Shown here piece after piece: positions 20,053 to 28,404 of a stretch of 64,000 nt of DNA (within the stretch, counting starts at the first letter, position 1; each line of letters starts with the position of its first letter). The stretch comes from Pseudomonas tructae (lineage in GTDB: Bacteria; Pseudomonadota; Gammaproteobacteria; Pseudomonadales; Pseudomonadaceae): positions 3,854,501-3,918,500 of the forward strand of contig NZ_CP035952.1 in the NCBI RefSeq assembly GCF_004214895.1, written 5' to 3'. A program made the translations under genes and the position numbers. The notes below the pieces were generated by a model. That model was not told the DNA's origin and searched no databases. It saw only the letters and a program-made list of their open reading frames with translations.

Positions 20053-21012
20053 CTACTTTTGGGTGACCAGCTCGACCGGCGTCTGGATGACGTTGTCGGC
20101 ATCGACTTCAGGCTTTTCGCCCTTGAGCATCTTCAGCGCCGCCTCGATGCCGAACACCGCCTGCTTGGCGGCGTACTGGTCGGCGGTGGCAAGCACGCGG
20201 CCGTCCTTGAGCATCGGTTTGATGGCATTGATGTTGTCGTAACCGACCACCTGCACCTGCCCGGCCTTGCCGGCGGCACGCACTGCCGACACCGCGCCCA
20301 GGGCCATGCTGTCGTTGCCGGCCAGCAGCGCCTTGAGCCCTGGGTTGGCGTTGAGCATGGAGGCGGCGACGGCATTGCCCTTGGCAATCTCCCAGTCGCC
20401 CGACTGCACCGAGACCACCTCGATCTGCGCCGCCTGCATCGCATCCTTGAAGCCTGCGGTGCGCTGCTGGGCGTTGGTGGTGGTCGAGACGCCTTCGATA
20501 ATGCCGACCTGGTCACCGGCCTTGAGCTTCTCCTTGGCCAGGTACTCACCGACCAGGCGCGCGCCCTTGCGGTTGTCGGGGCCTACGAACGGCACGCTGA
20601 GGTTCTTGCTCTTGAGCACCTCAGGGTCGAGGCGGTTGTCGATGTTGATCACGGTGATGCCGGCGTCCATGGCTTTCTTCACCACCGGCACCAGGGCCTT
20701 GGAGTCGGCCGGGGCAATGACCAGGGCGTTGACCCCCGAGACAATCATTTGCTCGACGATGCGGATCTGGTTACCGGCATCGGTCTCGTCCTTGATGCCG
20801 TTGGACACCAGTTCGAAATCATCAGCGTGGTCTTTCTGATAGGCCTTGGCGCCGTCTTCCATGGTCAGGAAGAATTCGTTGGCCAGCGACTTCATCACCA
20901 GCGCCACTTTGGGCTTGGTTTCATCGGCGAGGGCTTGAGACAAGGGTGCGGCGAGGGACAGCGAGGACAGTACGGCGACCGCCAGCAGGCGACCAGCAAA
21001 GGGCAGCTTCAT
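20053..21012 (-). CDS. rbsB: Periplasmic ribose-binding protein
   Basis: 319 residues. Signal peptide MKLPFAGRLLAVAVLSSLSL, then a type I periplasmic binding fold (VALVMKSLANEFFLTMEDGA, NIDNRLDPEVL, GNDSMALGAVSA, VVGYDNINAI). Captures ribose for RbsAC. First gene of the operon. The ATG at 21012 follows CCGGAG; the frame upstream of it crosses the promoter and is not coding. Confidence 0.97.
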   Translation of the reverse strand: MKLPFAGRLLAVAVLSSLSLAAPLSQALADETKPKVALVMKSLANEFFLTMEDGAKAYQKDHADDFELVSNGIKDETDAGNQIRIVEQMIVSGVNALVIAPADSKALVPVVKKAMDAGITVINIDNRLDPEVLKSKNLSVPFVGPDNRKGARLVGEYLAKEKLKAGDQVGIIEGVSTTTNAQQRTAGFKDAMQAAQIEVVSVQSGDWEIAKGNAVAASMLNANPGLKALLAGNDSMALGAVSAVRAAGKAGQVQVVGYDNINAIKPMLKDGRVLATADQYAAKQAVFGIEAALKMLKGEKPEVDADNVIQTPVELVTQK

Positions 21013-21046
21013 GGGTTTACTCCGGATCTTATGATTTTTATCGGGT

Positions 21047-21096
21047 CGCAAACGTTTGCGTTGACTCACTATGCGAATGCCACCCGGTTTTGTCAA
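21047..21096 (-). promoter_or_regulatory. rbs promoter with RbsR operator
   Basis: Read leftwards: -35 TTGACA (21096-21091), 17-nt spacer, -10 CATAGT (21073-21068), then the perfect palindrome CGCAAACGTTTGCG at 21060-21047, which would lie over the start site. The palindrome is a LacI-family operator, and RbsR in the same operon is the obvious ligand. Confidence 0.85.
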
Positions 21097-21263
21097 TTCG
21101 ACCCGAGCAGTTTTGCTGGCGTAGCGCGTGTAGGAATTATCCTCAAAAACATCGGAAAACCGAACACTTATACACTGAATATTCGGAATCCCGAACCAGA
21201 TGATTCCTTGGCAGCACTTTAGCCGCCCGCTCAGACCCAATAAAATCAAGTGATTGAAGATGA

Positions 21264-22436
<1,173 letters not shown>

Positions 22437-22455
22437 TCGAGTTACCCCCAAGCGC

Positions 22456-22479
22456 TTGCCCGTCCTGTAGGACGGGCAA
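22456..22479 (+). terminator. Perfect 10-bp hairpin after the glutaminase gene
   Basis: TTGCCCGTCC-TGTA-GGACGGGCAA, 20 nt after the stop. No T tract follows directly, so it may be a weak terminator or an mRNA 3'-end stabiliser. Confidence 0.6.
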
Positions 22480-22597
22480 ACCTGCCTCCCTGACCCTTGC
22501 AAAAAAAACTTTAAACAAGCCGCAGCAAACCGCGCGGTTTGCGGTCACATGCGCTCTTTCACCGACGAGCTGTTGCGAAATTGCGTACAGTAAAATA

Positions 22598-22613
22598 CTG
22601 TATGCGCATACAG
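22598..22613 (+). promoter_or_regulatory. LexA-type SOS box
   Basis: CTGTATGCGCATACAG is a perfect palindrome that fits CTGTAT-N4-ATACAG. It ends 18 nt before the GTG of the DUF1654-like gene, so LexA bound here would block that transcript. Confidence 0.7.
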
Positions 22614-22631
22614 CTAAAAAAGGAACGCTTC

Positions 22632-22871
22632 GTGGCCACCCCTTCCGCCCCTGCCAGCAGTTACCAACAGCTGGGCATCCGCATCCAGAAAATCATCAAT
22701 TCCCCCACTGCGCAAAAAGCCCGGGCCGCGCTGATCTTCCGCCTGGAGCATGAAACACCCGAAGACTGGGCCACCCTGCTCGACGAAATCGCCGAGAACG
22801 ACAACGTCACCCTCGCCTACCGCGATGACGGCGGCGTGCAGATTTTCTGGGTAGTGCCGAAGGAAGATTGA
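22632..22871 (+). CDS. DUF1654-like small protein, probably SOS-controlled
   Basis: 79 residues. The pattern YQQLGIRIQKIINSPTAQKA, a helix, then LLDEIAENDNVTL and DDGGVQIFW fits the Pseudomonas DUF1654 family, whose function is unknown. The GTG at 22632 follows AGGAA; an upstream ATG at 22602 lies inside the palindromic LexA-type box and is therefore unlikely. The gene ends 6 nt before endA, so the nuclease may be co-transcribed. Family name is from memory of the pattern. Confidence 0.8.
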   Translation: MATPSAPASSYQQLGIRIQKIINSPTAQKARAALIFRLEHETPEDWATLLDEIAENDNVTLAYRDDGGVQIFWVVPKED

Positions 22872-22877
22872 AAGCGC

Positions 22878-23570
22878 ATGAGATTTCCGGTTTTTGCAGT
22901 AGCTTGTCTGTTGTTCAGTGTCACCACCGCCCACGCCGATGCACCGCGCACCTTCAGCGAAGCCAAGAAGCTCGCCTGGCGCCTGTATGCGCCGCAGTCC
23001 ACCGAGTTTTACTGCGGCTGCAAGTACAGCGGCAACAAGGTCGACCTGGATGCCTGCGGTTATGTGCCGCGCAAGAATGCCAACCGCGCCGCGCGCATCG
23101 AGTGGGAGCATATTGTTCCGGCCTGGCAGATCGGCCACCAGCGCCAATGCTGGCAAAGTGGCGGGCGCAAGAATTGCTCGCGCAATGACAAGGTCTACCA
23201 GCGCGCCGAGGCCGACCTGCACAACCTGGTGCCGAGCATCGGCGAGGTCAACGGCGATCGCAGCAACTTCAGTTTCGGCTGGCTGCCCGAGCAGCGCGGG
23301 CAATATGGCTCATGCCTGACCCAGGTGGACTTCAAGGCCAAGAAGGTCATGCCGCGGCCGTCCATCCGCGGGATGATCGCGCGCACCTACTTCTATATGA
23401 GCAAGCAGTACAACCTCAAGCTGTCCAAACAGGACCGCCAGCTGTACGAAGCCTGGAACAAGACCTACCCGCCGCAGCCGTGGGAGCGCCAGCGCAACCA
23501 GCGGGTCGCCTGCGTGATGGGCCATGGCAATGAGTTCGTCGGCCCGGTGAGCCTCAGCGCTTGCGGCTGA
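22878..23570 (+). CDS. endA: Endonuclease I, secreted DNase
   Basis: 230 residues. Signal peptide MRFPVFAVACLLFSVTTAHA. The His-Me-finger core is IEWEHIVPAWQIG with its catalytic His, plus ADLHNLVPSIGEVNGDRSN, and conserved Cys pairs are present. The family degrades double-stranded DNA in the periplasm or outside the cell. It lies directly after the DUF1654-like gene. Confidence 0.96.
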   Translation: MRFPVFAVACLLFSVTTAHADAPRTFSEAKKLAWRLYAPQSTEFYCGCKYSGNKVDLDACGYVPRKNANRAARIEWEHIVPAWQIGHQRQCWQSGGRKNCSRNDKVYQRAEADLHNLVPSIGEVNGDRSNFSFGWLPEQRGQYGSCLTQVDFKAKKVMPRPSIRGMIARTYFYMSKQYNLKLSKQDRQLYEAWNKTYPPQPWERQRNQRVACVMGHGNEFVGPVSLSACG

Positions 23571-23573
23571 GGC

Positions 23574-23999
23574 TCAGGCCAGCGCCTGCAGGTAGGCGCT
23601 GGCCTGCTGGTAACGGGCCAGGCGCGCAAGGTCGGCCGGGCCCGGGATGGCGATACGCGACAGGTCGCTGTTGTCGGCAAGGTCGGCCAGCTTGACCACC
23701 CGTGCCAGCGGGTCATGGCCCAGGCGCACGACAAAGTCCTGGTAGCTTTCGTCATCGCGCCGGCTCAGCGCCAGCACTGCCGCCAGGATCTTCAGGGCGA
23801 AGCCTTCGCGGGCAAGGTCGGAGAGGGTCAGCGGCGAGTCCTCGAGCACATCATGCAGCACCGCGACGATGCGCTGCTCTGGCGTCGAAACCCGGAGCAT
23901 CACCCGCAACGGGTGCAGTATGTACGCCGCCCCGCCCTTGTCGTGCTGCCCCTCATGCGCCCTTGCCGCCACCGCAATGGCCCGCTCCAGCGTCGACAT
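23574..23999 (-). CDS. HD-domain (SpoT/RelA hydrolase-like) protein
   Basis: 141 residues, a stand-alone HD fold: ARAHEGQHDKGGAAYILHPLRV, then VAVLHDVLEDSPLTL (the HD motif) and VKLADLADNSDLSR. This is the pattern of small alarmone or nucleotide pyrophosphohydrolases (MESH1-like). The substrate is not provable from sequence. The start at 23999 is taken because the extension to 24053 lacks family similarity. Converges with endA, 3 nt apart. Confidence 0.85.
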   Translation of the reverse strand: MSTLERAIAVAARAHEGQHDKGGAAYILHPLRVMLRVSTPEQRIVAVLHDVLEDSPLTLSDLAREGFALKILAAVLALSRRDDESYQDFVVRLGHDPLARVVKLADLADNSDLSRIAIPGPADLARLARYQQASAYLQALA

Positions 24000-24012
24000 A
24001 TGGCCCTCCCGC

Positions 24013-24315
24013 TCAGCGTTGGCGCCGTCGCAGACGCGCCATGCTGTAGACATCGATCAACTCACCGTCACGCATAGCATAGTCAATCAATTGACCTTCA
24101 ACCGTGAAACCAAAGCGCTTGTACAAGGCCAGCGCCGGTTGATTGTCGGTGTACACCGTCAGCTCGACCCGCTGCAGGCCCATCCAGTTATCGGCCACCT
24201 CCAGTATCTGCAGCACCTGACGCGCCACCCGCGGGTCGTTGTACAGCACAGTCAGGCTCTCGACATGCTGTTCGGTACAGCGTTGCAGGGTAATGGCAGC
24301 GGATGAATCACTCAT
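24013..24315 (-). pseudogene. GNAT acetyltransferase with an internal in-frame deletion
   Basis: Only 100 codons, against the roughly 165 expected. The N-terminus (ITLQRCTEQHVESLTVLYNDP) and the C-terminal motif B region (RVELTVYTDNQPALALYKRF, then GFTVEG) are those of a GNAT enzyme. They are joined directly at VARQVLQ/ILEVADNW, so the central sheet and the acetyl-CoA pyrophosphate loop (motif A, Q/RxxGxG/A) are missing. The frame is kept, but acetyltransferase activity is very unlikely. It is 13 nt from the HD gene and may be co-transcribed with it. Confidence 0.75.
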
Positions 24316-24369
24316 GACGGCTCTCCTTGCGTATGAGCCGCCAGTGTACGAGGTAGCCGAAGGCGCTGA

Positions 24370-24942
24370 CTAGCGCGGGGCGTCGTGCTGGATAACGATC
24401 GAATCGGTGCCCAGGCGGGCCATGACGTCGGCTTGTTGCGCCTCGGCTTGCGCCCTGTCGGGATAAGGGCCGAGCAGCACCACCGGCTTGCCGTTGCGGT
24501 AGACCACCGAGGACGGGATCTGCTTCTCGATCAGGCGCGCAGTCATGTCGCTGAGGGCGCCCATGTTCGCGCCCTGGACAATCTCCACATCCCAGCCTTC
24601 AGGGGCAGGTTTGTCAGCCGCAGCATCGGCGGCGCGCTGCAGGTCGGCGCCACCGCAAAGTTCGCGGATTTCCAGGATCGTGCTGCTGTCGGCAACAAGA
24701 ATTTCGAAGCCGCCCGTGGGCTGCTTGACGGCCGCGTAGCTGCGGTAGGGCTGGAATGTGCCGGCATCATCTTTGCCACGCACCTGGCCACAGATGATGC
24801 CATCCGGGTCGAGTCGCACGTTGGCGAACTTGGCTGTCTTGGGATTCTGCAGGTGTTCGGCCACCTGCTGGTGCACGCCTTCGACTTCGTTTTCGCAACC
24901 GGCCAGAGCCAGCACCGCCATTACCACCGCCACTTTGCGCAC
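24370..24942 (-). CDS. Lipoprotein with a C-terminal SPOR-like domain
   Basis: 190 residues from a GTG at 24942 (AGGAG 9 nt before). Lipobox LAGC (Cys16) follows a short signal. The N-terminal domain has EHLQNPKTAKFANVRLDPDG and CGQVRGKDDAG, resembling small conserved secreted modules. The C-terminal about 75 residues (GWDVEIVQGANMG... GPYPDRAQAEAQ) look like a SPOR fold, which binds septal peptidoglycan. Domain assignment is moderate. Another in-frame start far upstream would lose the lipoprotein signal. Confidence 0.75.
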   Translation of the reverse strand: MRKVAVVMAVLALAGCENEVEGVHQQVAEHLQNPKTAKFANVRLDPDGIICGQVRGKDDAGTFQPYRSYAAVKQPTGGFEILVADSSTILEIRELCGGADLQRAADAAADKPAPEGWDVEIVQGANMGALSDMTARLIEKQIPSSVVYRNGKPVVLLGPYPDRAQAEAQQADVMARLGTDSIVIQHDAPR

Positions 24943-25082
24943 GCGTATTATCTCCTGAATGCAAGCGGCGGATTTTAGCATTCTTGGTAGGAGCGGGCTT
25001 GCCCCGCGATGCAATGTGACTGACAGAATGCTATCGCGGGGCAAGTCGAATCGTCGCACCGCCGCTCCCACATCCGCAATGC

Positions 25083-25114
25083 AAAAAGGGCGATCCTTGC
25101 GGATCGCCCTTTTT
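25083..25114. terminator. Bidirectional terminator after tRNA-Val
   Basis: AAAAAGGGCGATCC, TTGC loop, and the exact complement ending T5. It serves the leftward tRNA-Val transcript and could act in both directions. Confidence 0.85.
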
Positions 25115-25141
25115 GGTACCACACAGCAGTGTGGATTTGTT

Positions 25142-25217
25142 TGGTAGGCACAATTGGATTCGAACCAACGACCCCCACCATGTCAAGGTGGTGCTCTAAC
25201 CAACTGAGCTATGTGCC
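25142..25217 (-). tRNA. tRNA-Val (anticodon GAC)
   Basis: A 76-nt tRNA on the minus strand: acceptor GGCACAT, D-arm GCTCAGTTGGTTAGAGC, anticodon stem CCACC with loop TTGACAT (anticodon GAC), T-loop TTCGAAT and encoded CCA. It is intact. A truncated second copy follows at 25377, so this locus originally had tandem tRNA-Val genes. Confidence 0.98.
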
Positions 25218-25316
25218 TGCTGTGGGGCGCATAATACGCAGGTATGTAACCTTCGTAAAGCGAAATTTCATAAAAAAATCAGCAGCTTTGCTTTACCGGC
25301 AAAAGTGCCCGCAAAC

Positions 25317-25347
25317 AAAAAAGGCGACCCTCGCGGATCGCCTTTTT
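25317..25347. terminator. Terminator of the second tRNA-Val copy
   Basis: GGCGACCC / GGATCGCC stem (one mismatch) flanked by A6 and T5. It repeats the layout of the terminator at 25083, so tRNA and terminator were duplicated together. Confidence 0.8.
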
Positions 25348-25376
25348 GTGTACCGCCAGCAGGGGCGGATTTGATT

Positions 25377-25426
25377 TGGTAGGCACAATTGGATTCGAAC
25401 CAACGACCCCCACCATGTCAAGGTGG
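25377..25426 (-). repeat. Left prophage attachment site: 3' part of tRNA-Val
   Basis: 50 bp identical to the 3' two-thirds of tRNA-Val at 25142-25191 (CCA end, T-arm, variable loop, half of the anticodon stem), after which the match stops abruptly inside the anticodon arm. This is what a tRNA-targeting integrase leaves at attL when the phage carries its own tRNA 3' end. The rebuilt gene and attR should lie beyond the right edge. Confidence 0.85.
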
Positions 25427-25619
25427 CAATTGGTAAGCACATAACCGATTGATATCAATAAAAAAACTGGCAAAGCACAACCCATCTAAAAATGCTGATT
25501 CAGGCTAAATTAATCAATAACTTAGCAAGGGGTTTTGCAAAAAAATCAGCGCCTTGATGTGTTTGAAATAAAAAACAGCTTGCCACCAGAGGCCCCCTGC
25601 TCAGACAGAAATGACACCG

Positions 25620-25735
25620 CCGTTTCCAGCAACCGCTCGAATCCAATTCGCTGCCGCCGATCAGCCAGCAACCCCGTACCGTCACCTCTGAGGCTGTCTA
25701 CCTTGCACAGCCCGGCGGTTGCAGCTAAGTTGATC
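25620..25735 (-). pseudogene. Fragment of a phage gene (copy 1 of a diverged repeat)
   Basis: The minus-strand frame contains GLxKxDSL ... LLAxRRQRIGFE, the same C-terminal block as the fragment at 28405-28520. Upstream codons do not form a proper gene. It lies in the 25427-25773 stretch just inside attL, which otherwise holds nothing recognisable except AT-rich DNA. Confidence 0.5.
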
Positions 25736-25773
25736 CTCTACCACACTGAATTTGAGTTTTTCCGCCAGTAGCC

Positions 25774-25971
25774 ATGCCAGCGGGGTGCCCGGCTACGGAG
25801 CCTGAAATCATCCACATACCTGAACTGGCCAAGCTACTCGGCCGTTCCGAATCCGCCATACGGAGCGCCATGCAGACCCGAGCGGCATGGCTGCCACCGT
25901 CCTTCAAACAGGGACAGCGGATCTGTTGGCGGCTTGAATCTGTTAGGTTGTTTCTCAAAGAATGGGAGTAA
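25774..25971 (+). CDS. Small helix-turn-helix protein (AlpA/Xis-like)
   Basis: 65 residues with one winged-helix motif: IIHIPELAKLLGRSESAIRS, a basic turn, and a C-terminal VRLFLKEW. Proteins of this type act as excisionases or as activators of integrase genes. It lies near attL on the strand opposite to the late genes. No good ribosome binding site precedes the ATG, so the exact start is uncertain. Confidence 0.6.
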   Translation: MPAGCPATEPEIIHIPELAKLLGRSESAIRSAMQTRAAWLPPSFKQGQRICWRLESVRLFLKEWE

Positions 25972-26063
25972 AGCGGCGGGCAGCGATCGAAGCCTGGGCG
26001 CAAGCGGAAACAACCGCCCACGCTTACTAGGGTCAAGTAGTCAATCGTAATTCGGAGGTCTGC

Positions 26064-26282
26064 ATGATTTCAGCTGCGACTGATCGCTTCATGCGGCTTA
26101 ATGAAGTTATAGCCGTCACGGGGTTGGGAAGGAACACCATATACACCCGAATGCGCGAAGGTACCTTCCCACAACAGGTTCACTTGGGGCCGCATTCCGT
26201 TGCCTGGCTTCAGTCGAGCATTTCGGAATGGATGACATCCGTCGTGGATGGCGCTTCGTCAGTCAACAAGAACTCCCTGTAA
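26064..26282 (+). CDS. AlpA-family phage regulator
   Basis: 72 residues: FMRLNEVIAVTGLGRNTIYT followed by GTFPQQVHLGPHSVAW and SISEWM is the AlpA pattern (compare RLxEVxxxxGLSrsTIYxxxxxGxFPxpvxLGxrxVaWxxxEvxxW). AlpA of P4-like elements activates the integrase gene. GGAGG 9 nt before the ATG. A second, weaker relative lies 92 nt upstream, so the two may act in the same excision switch. Confidence 0.85.
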   Translation: MISAATDRFMRLNEVIAVTGLGRNTIYTRMREGTFPQQVHLGPHSVAWLQSSISEWMTSVVDGASSVNKNSL

Positions 26283-26378
26283 ATCCAGGGTTATTATGAT
26301 TCCGGTCGCTGCGGGAATCATCATGATCACGCCCCGCGCTTCGCTGCACGAATGTAAAAGGCCCCGCGGCGACCTTCC

Positions 26379-26522
26379 TCATATCCCTTTTAGAGCTTCC
26401 GCTCGACGCGAATCAATGTGTTCGGCCAGATCAGCCACATACACACCGTGAGCTGACTTCTGCCTTCGCTCCATCGCAATGAGCGGTAGCCGTATCTCGC
26501 CCCGAGCAATTTTCAGCTTCAT
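26379..26522 (-). CDS. Possible small phage ORF, 47 aa
   Basis: Reads MKLKIARGEIRLPLIAMERR and continues to EALKGI-stop. It is basic and helical, with coding-like codon use. The ribosome binding site is weak. It lies downstream of the Xis-like gene in the same direction. If it is rejected, 26283-26627 is otherwise empty. Confidence 0.4.
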   Translation of the reverse strand: MKLKIARGEIRLPLIAMERRQKSAHGVYVADLAEHIDSRRAEALKGI

Positions 26523-26627
26523 TTCTCAGGACTTAGATGGGGAAAGTAGTCCGCGCAGACCTTGTCCAGCGGAATTACTGCTAGGGCATCGTACTGAGCT
26601 AGCAAAAGGGACTCTTTTCTCCTGAGC

Positions 26628-26945
26628 TCACCTCCTGCGTTTCACAAGCTCTAACGCCTTCTGGAATTCAGACCTGGACTGCTCGGCTCGTTTCTCTTCG
26701 GCTCGCTTACGCGCACTTGCTGACAAGCCAGTGCGGCCAACCCCCTTGTCGATAGCATTTTCAGCTATGTAACTGTCAGCCCACTCATCGAGCTCATACC
26801 TATCGAAACCCACACCTTGAGCACCGATCGGGAACTCCTTTACGAAAGGCCGTACGGTTTTGTTGAACTCAGCTTTACACATCCCCAGATAACTCGGGGC
26901 CAACCGCCATCTCAAAATACGCGGCGGGATCTGCTGGTCCTTCAT
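26628..26945 (-). CDS. Excisionase-like DNA-binding protein, 105 aa
   Basis: An N-terminal winged-helix-like part (PPRILRWRLAPSYLGMCKAE, then FPIGAQGVGFDRYELDEWAD) ends in a long basic helix rich in Arg/Lys/Glu (SARKRAEEKRAEQSRSEF). The pattern fits the AlpA/Xis superfamily with an added basic tail. GGGGAG 9 nt before the ATG at 26945 favours that start. The function as an excision or integration accessory protein is inferred from fold and position. Confidence 0.65.
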   Translation of the reverse strand: MKDQQIPPRILRWRLAPSYLGMCKAEFNKTVRPFVKEFPIGAQGVGFDRYELDEWADSYIAENAIDKGVGRTGLSASARKRAEEKRAEQSRSEFQKALELVKRRR

Positions 26946-27023
26946 GATCGTCACTCCCCAGGGCCTGGAAACGTAAGTTCGTTTTAGCGAATACAGACAG
27001 AAAGGGATAGAGCATCCCATCAG

Positions 27024-27236
27024 TTACGTCAGGTGAGACGCTCCAATTTCAAGAAAAGACCACACCCTGACCGACTCAGCCAACTCCAGTATGTCCAGCA
27101 GGTAGCCTTCGTCGATTTCCTGCTGCCAGTGCGCGGCATAGGCCATCTCGCTGAGCACTGCCGCGCGGCCATCCGGGTCTTCAACGACCTGATCATCCAG
27201 TTCGACCACCCAGGCCTGCGGAAGGTCAGTTGCCAT
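27024..27236 (-). CDS. Hypothetical phage protein, 70 aa
   Basis: An acidic protein starting MATDLPQAWVVELDDQVVED and containing EIDEGYLLDILELAESVRVW. No domain was recognised. It sits 19 nt after the broken, SOS-boxed gene and was probably in the same leftward transcript. Confidence 0.55.
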   Translation of the reverse strand: MATDLPQAWVVELDDQVVEDPDGRAAVLSEMAYAAHWQQEIDEGYLLDILELAESVRVWSFLEIGASHLT

Positions 27237-27255
27237 ACTGGCCTACCGCCCTGCA

Positions 27256-27534
27256 TCACCACGACTGCGCGTAGAAAGCGCCATCCACTTCTTCGATCCC
27301 GGTCAGGTTCATTCCGACCTGGGCCATGCCGGTGATCTTCACGTCGAGCAGCCGCGGGAAAGCGTCAGGGCCTGGCCCTGAACTGAAGATTCAGGCGCTG
27401 ATTGTCGAACACCCCAAGCTGTCGCTATGGCACTCGCTGATCTGGATGTCGTCGGCCAGCGGCTGCATCTTCCGCAGCTGATCAGCCGGAATGGCAACGC
27501 CCAGCTTTCGCCGGCGCAGGATGAGGAAGCGCAT
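27256..27534 (-). pseudogene. Frameshifted small phage gene behind a LexA-type box
   Basis: From the ATG at 27534 the frame reads MRFLILRRRKLGVAIPADQL ... SECHSDSLG and then stops. The continuation is found in the other frames: VFDNQRLNLQF, then DAFPRLLDVKITGMAQVG ... EEVDGAFYAQSW-stop. Two small shifts have broken a protein of about 92 residues. The three parts are collinear, so this is a recent decay. Function unknown. Confidence 0.65.
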
Positions 27535-27545
27535 GCTGGTCACCA

Positions 27546-27561
27546 CTGTACAAAAAAACAG
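27546..27561 (-). promoter_or_regulatory. LexA-type SOS box in the prophage
   Basis: CTGTACAAAAAAACAG: the CTG-N10-CAG core with the preferred T and A next to it. It ends 12 nt before the ATG of the broken gene, so the leftward small-gene cluster would be damage-inducible. Confidence 0.65.
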
Positions 27562-27805
27562 CATTCTATGGATTTGCCGGGGCCGGGTAATTACCGATCA
27601 GCTGCTAATCAGGCCGGCTTCTGGGTGCCCCTCATTGCCGAATGCCCGCTGTTGGAATTCGCACGTTCGCTATTACTGGCTCAAGATATGGCAAGCTATT
27701 ATAGAGCCGCTAACAGTTTATGGCATCTCGTGCCTGGTCAGCCTGAAGGGTGGCACAGGCGGTGTATACTAAATTTCTTTATACCTTAAACATTGAGGTG
27801 AAAAA

Positions 27806-28396
27806 ATGCCTTCCGCGTCCGAAAGAGATATCACCAGAAGTGCTTTGATGGCCAATGCGTTCAAATTAGTTGCAGAATCACTTATCAATGAGTCCGATAG
27901 AGGGACAATTGTTTTAGCAACTGCCTGGCTAGACGAGTCTCTAACTAAAGTTCTTACTAAATACATGAGGCCAGCAGGGAAAACGGACGACCTGCTGAAT
28001 CCAGGAAAGCCGATAGGGGACTTTGGCACAAAAATAATGCTCGCCGAAAGACTGGGACTCGTTGCCCCGAACCTCCTAAAGTCCCTGAACCGCTGTCGAA
28101 AATTGAGAAACGATTTCGCGCATATCGCGAGTGAGCTGACATTCGAAACCCCATCAGTTCGAGACCGTATTCAATTGATTCTGGACGAAAATGAGGATCT
28201 ACTTATAGTAATGGGCGATACTCTTAGAGATGCAGGAATGGAATTTGAGAATGGCAACGATCCTTTGATTCTCAAGCACATACTCGACAGACTTGGTTCC
28301 AAGCCCCTCTTTCAATATGCATGTGCATTCTTGAATTCGGCTCTTGCCTTGATTGAATTCGATATCGAACCAGTCGAGCCGCAGTTTCATTTTTAG
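27806..28396 (+). CDS. MltR-family protein with a HEPN-like R-x4-H motif
   Basis: 196 residues, all-helical. The pattern GTIVLATAWLDESLTKVLT, then LNPGKPIGDFGTKIMLAERL, then LNRCRKLRNDFAH is that of the MltR (mannitol operon repressor) family. The RNDFAH stretch fits the R-x4-H signature of HEPN proteins, some of which are RNases in defence systems. AGGTG precedes the ATG. It is AT-rich compared with the core genome and is read against the late genes, typical of an independently expressed prophage cargo gene. Regulation of mannitol use is unlikely here; a protective or toxin role is inferred. Confidence 0.75.
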   Translation: MPSASERDITRSALMANAFKLVAESLINESDRGTIVLATAWLDESLTKVLTKYMRPAGKTDDLLNPGKPIGDFGTKIMLAERLGLVAPNLLKSLNRCRKLRNDFAHIASELTFETPSVRDRIQLILDENEDLLIVMGDTLRDAGMEFENGNDPLILKHILDRLGSKPLFQYACAFLNSALALIEFDIEPVEPQFHF

Positions 28397-28404
28397 CGAG
28401 CTAC

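Noticed and set aside
24013-24315. A working GNAT acetyltransferase
   Set aside because: The acetyl-CoA loop and central strands are absent.
25377-25426. A second functional tRNA-Val
   Set aside because: Only the 3' part is present; D-arm and half of the anticodon stem are missing, so it is an attachment-site remnant.
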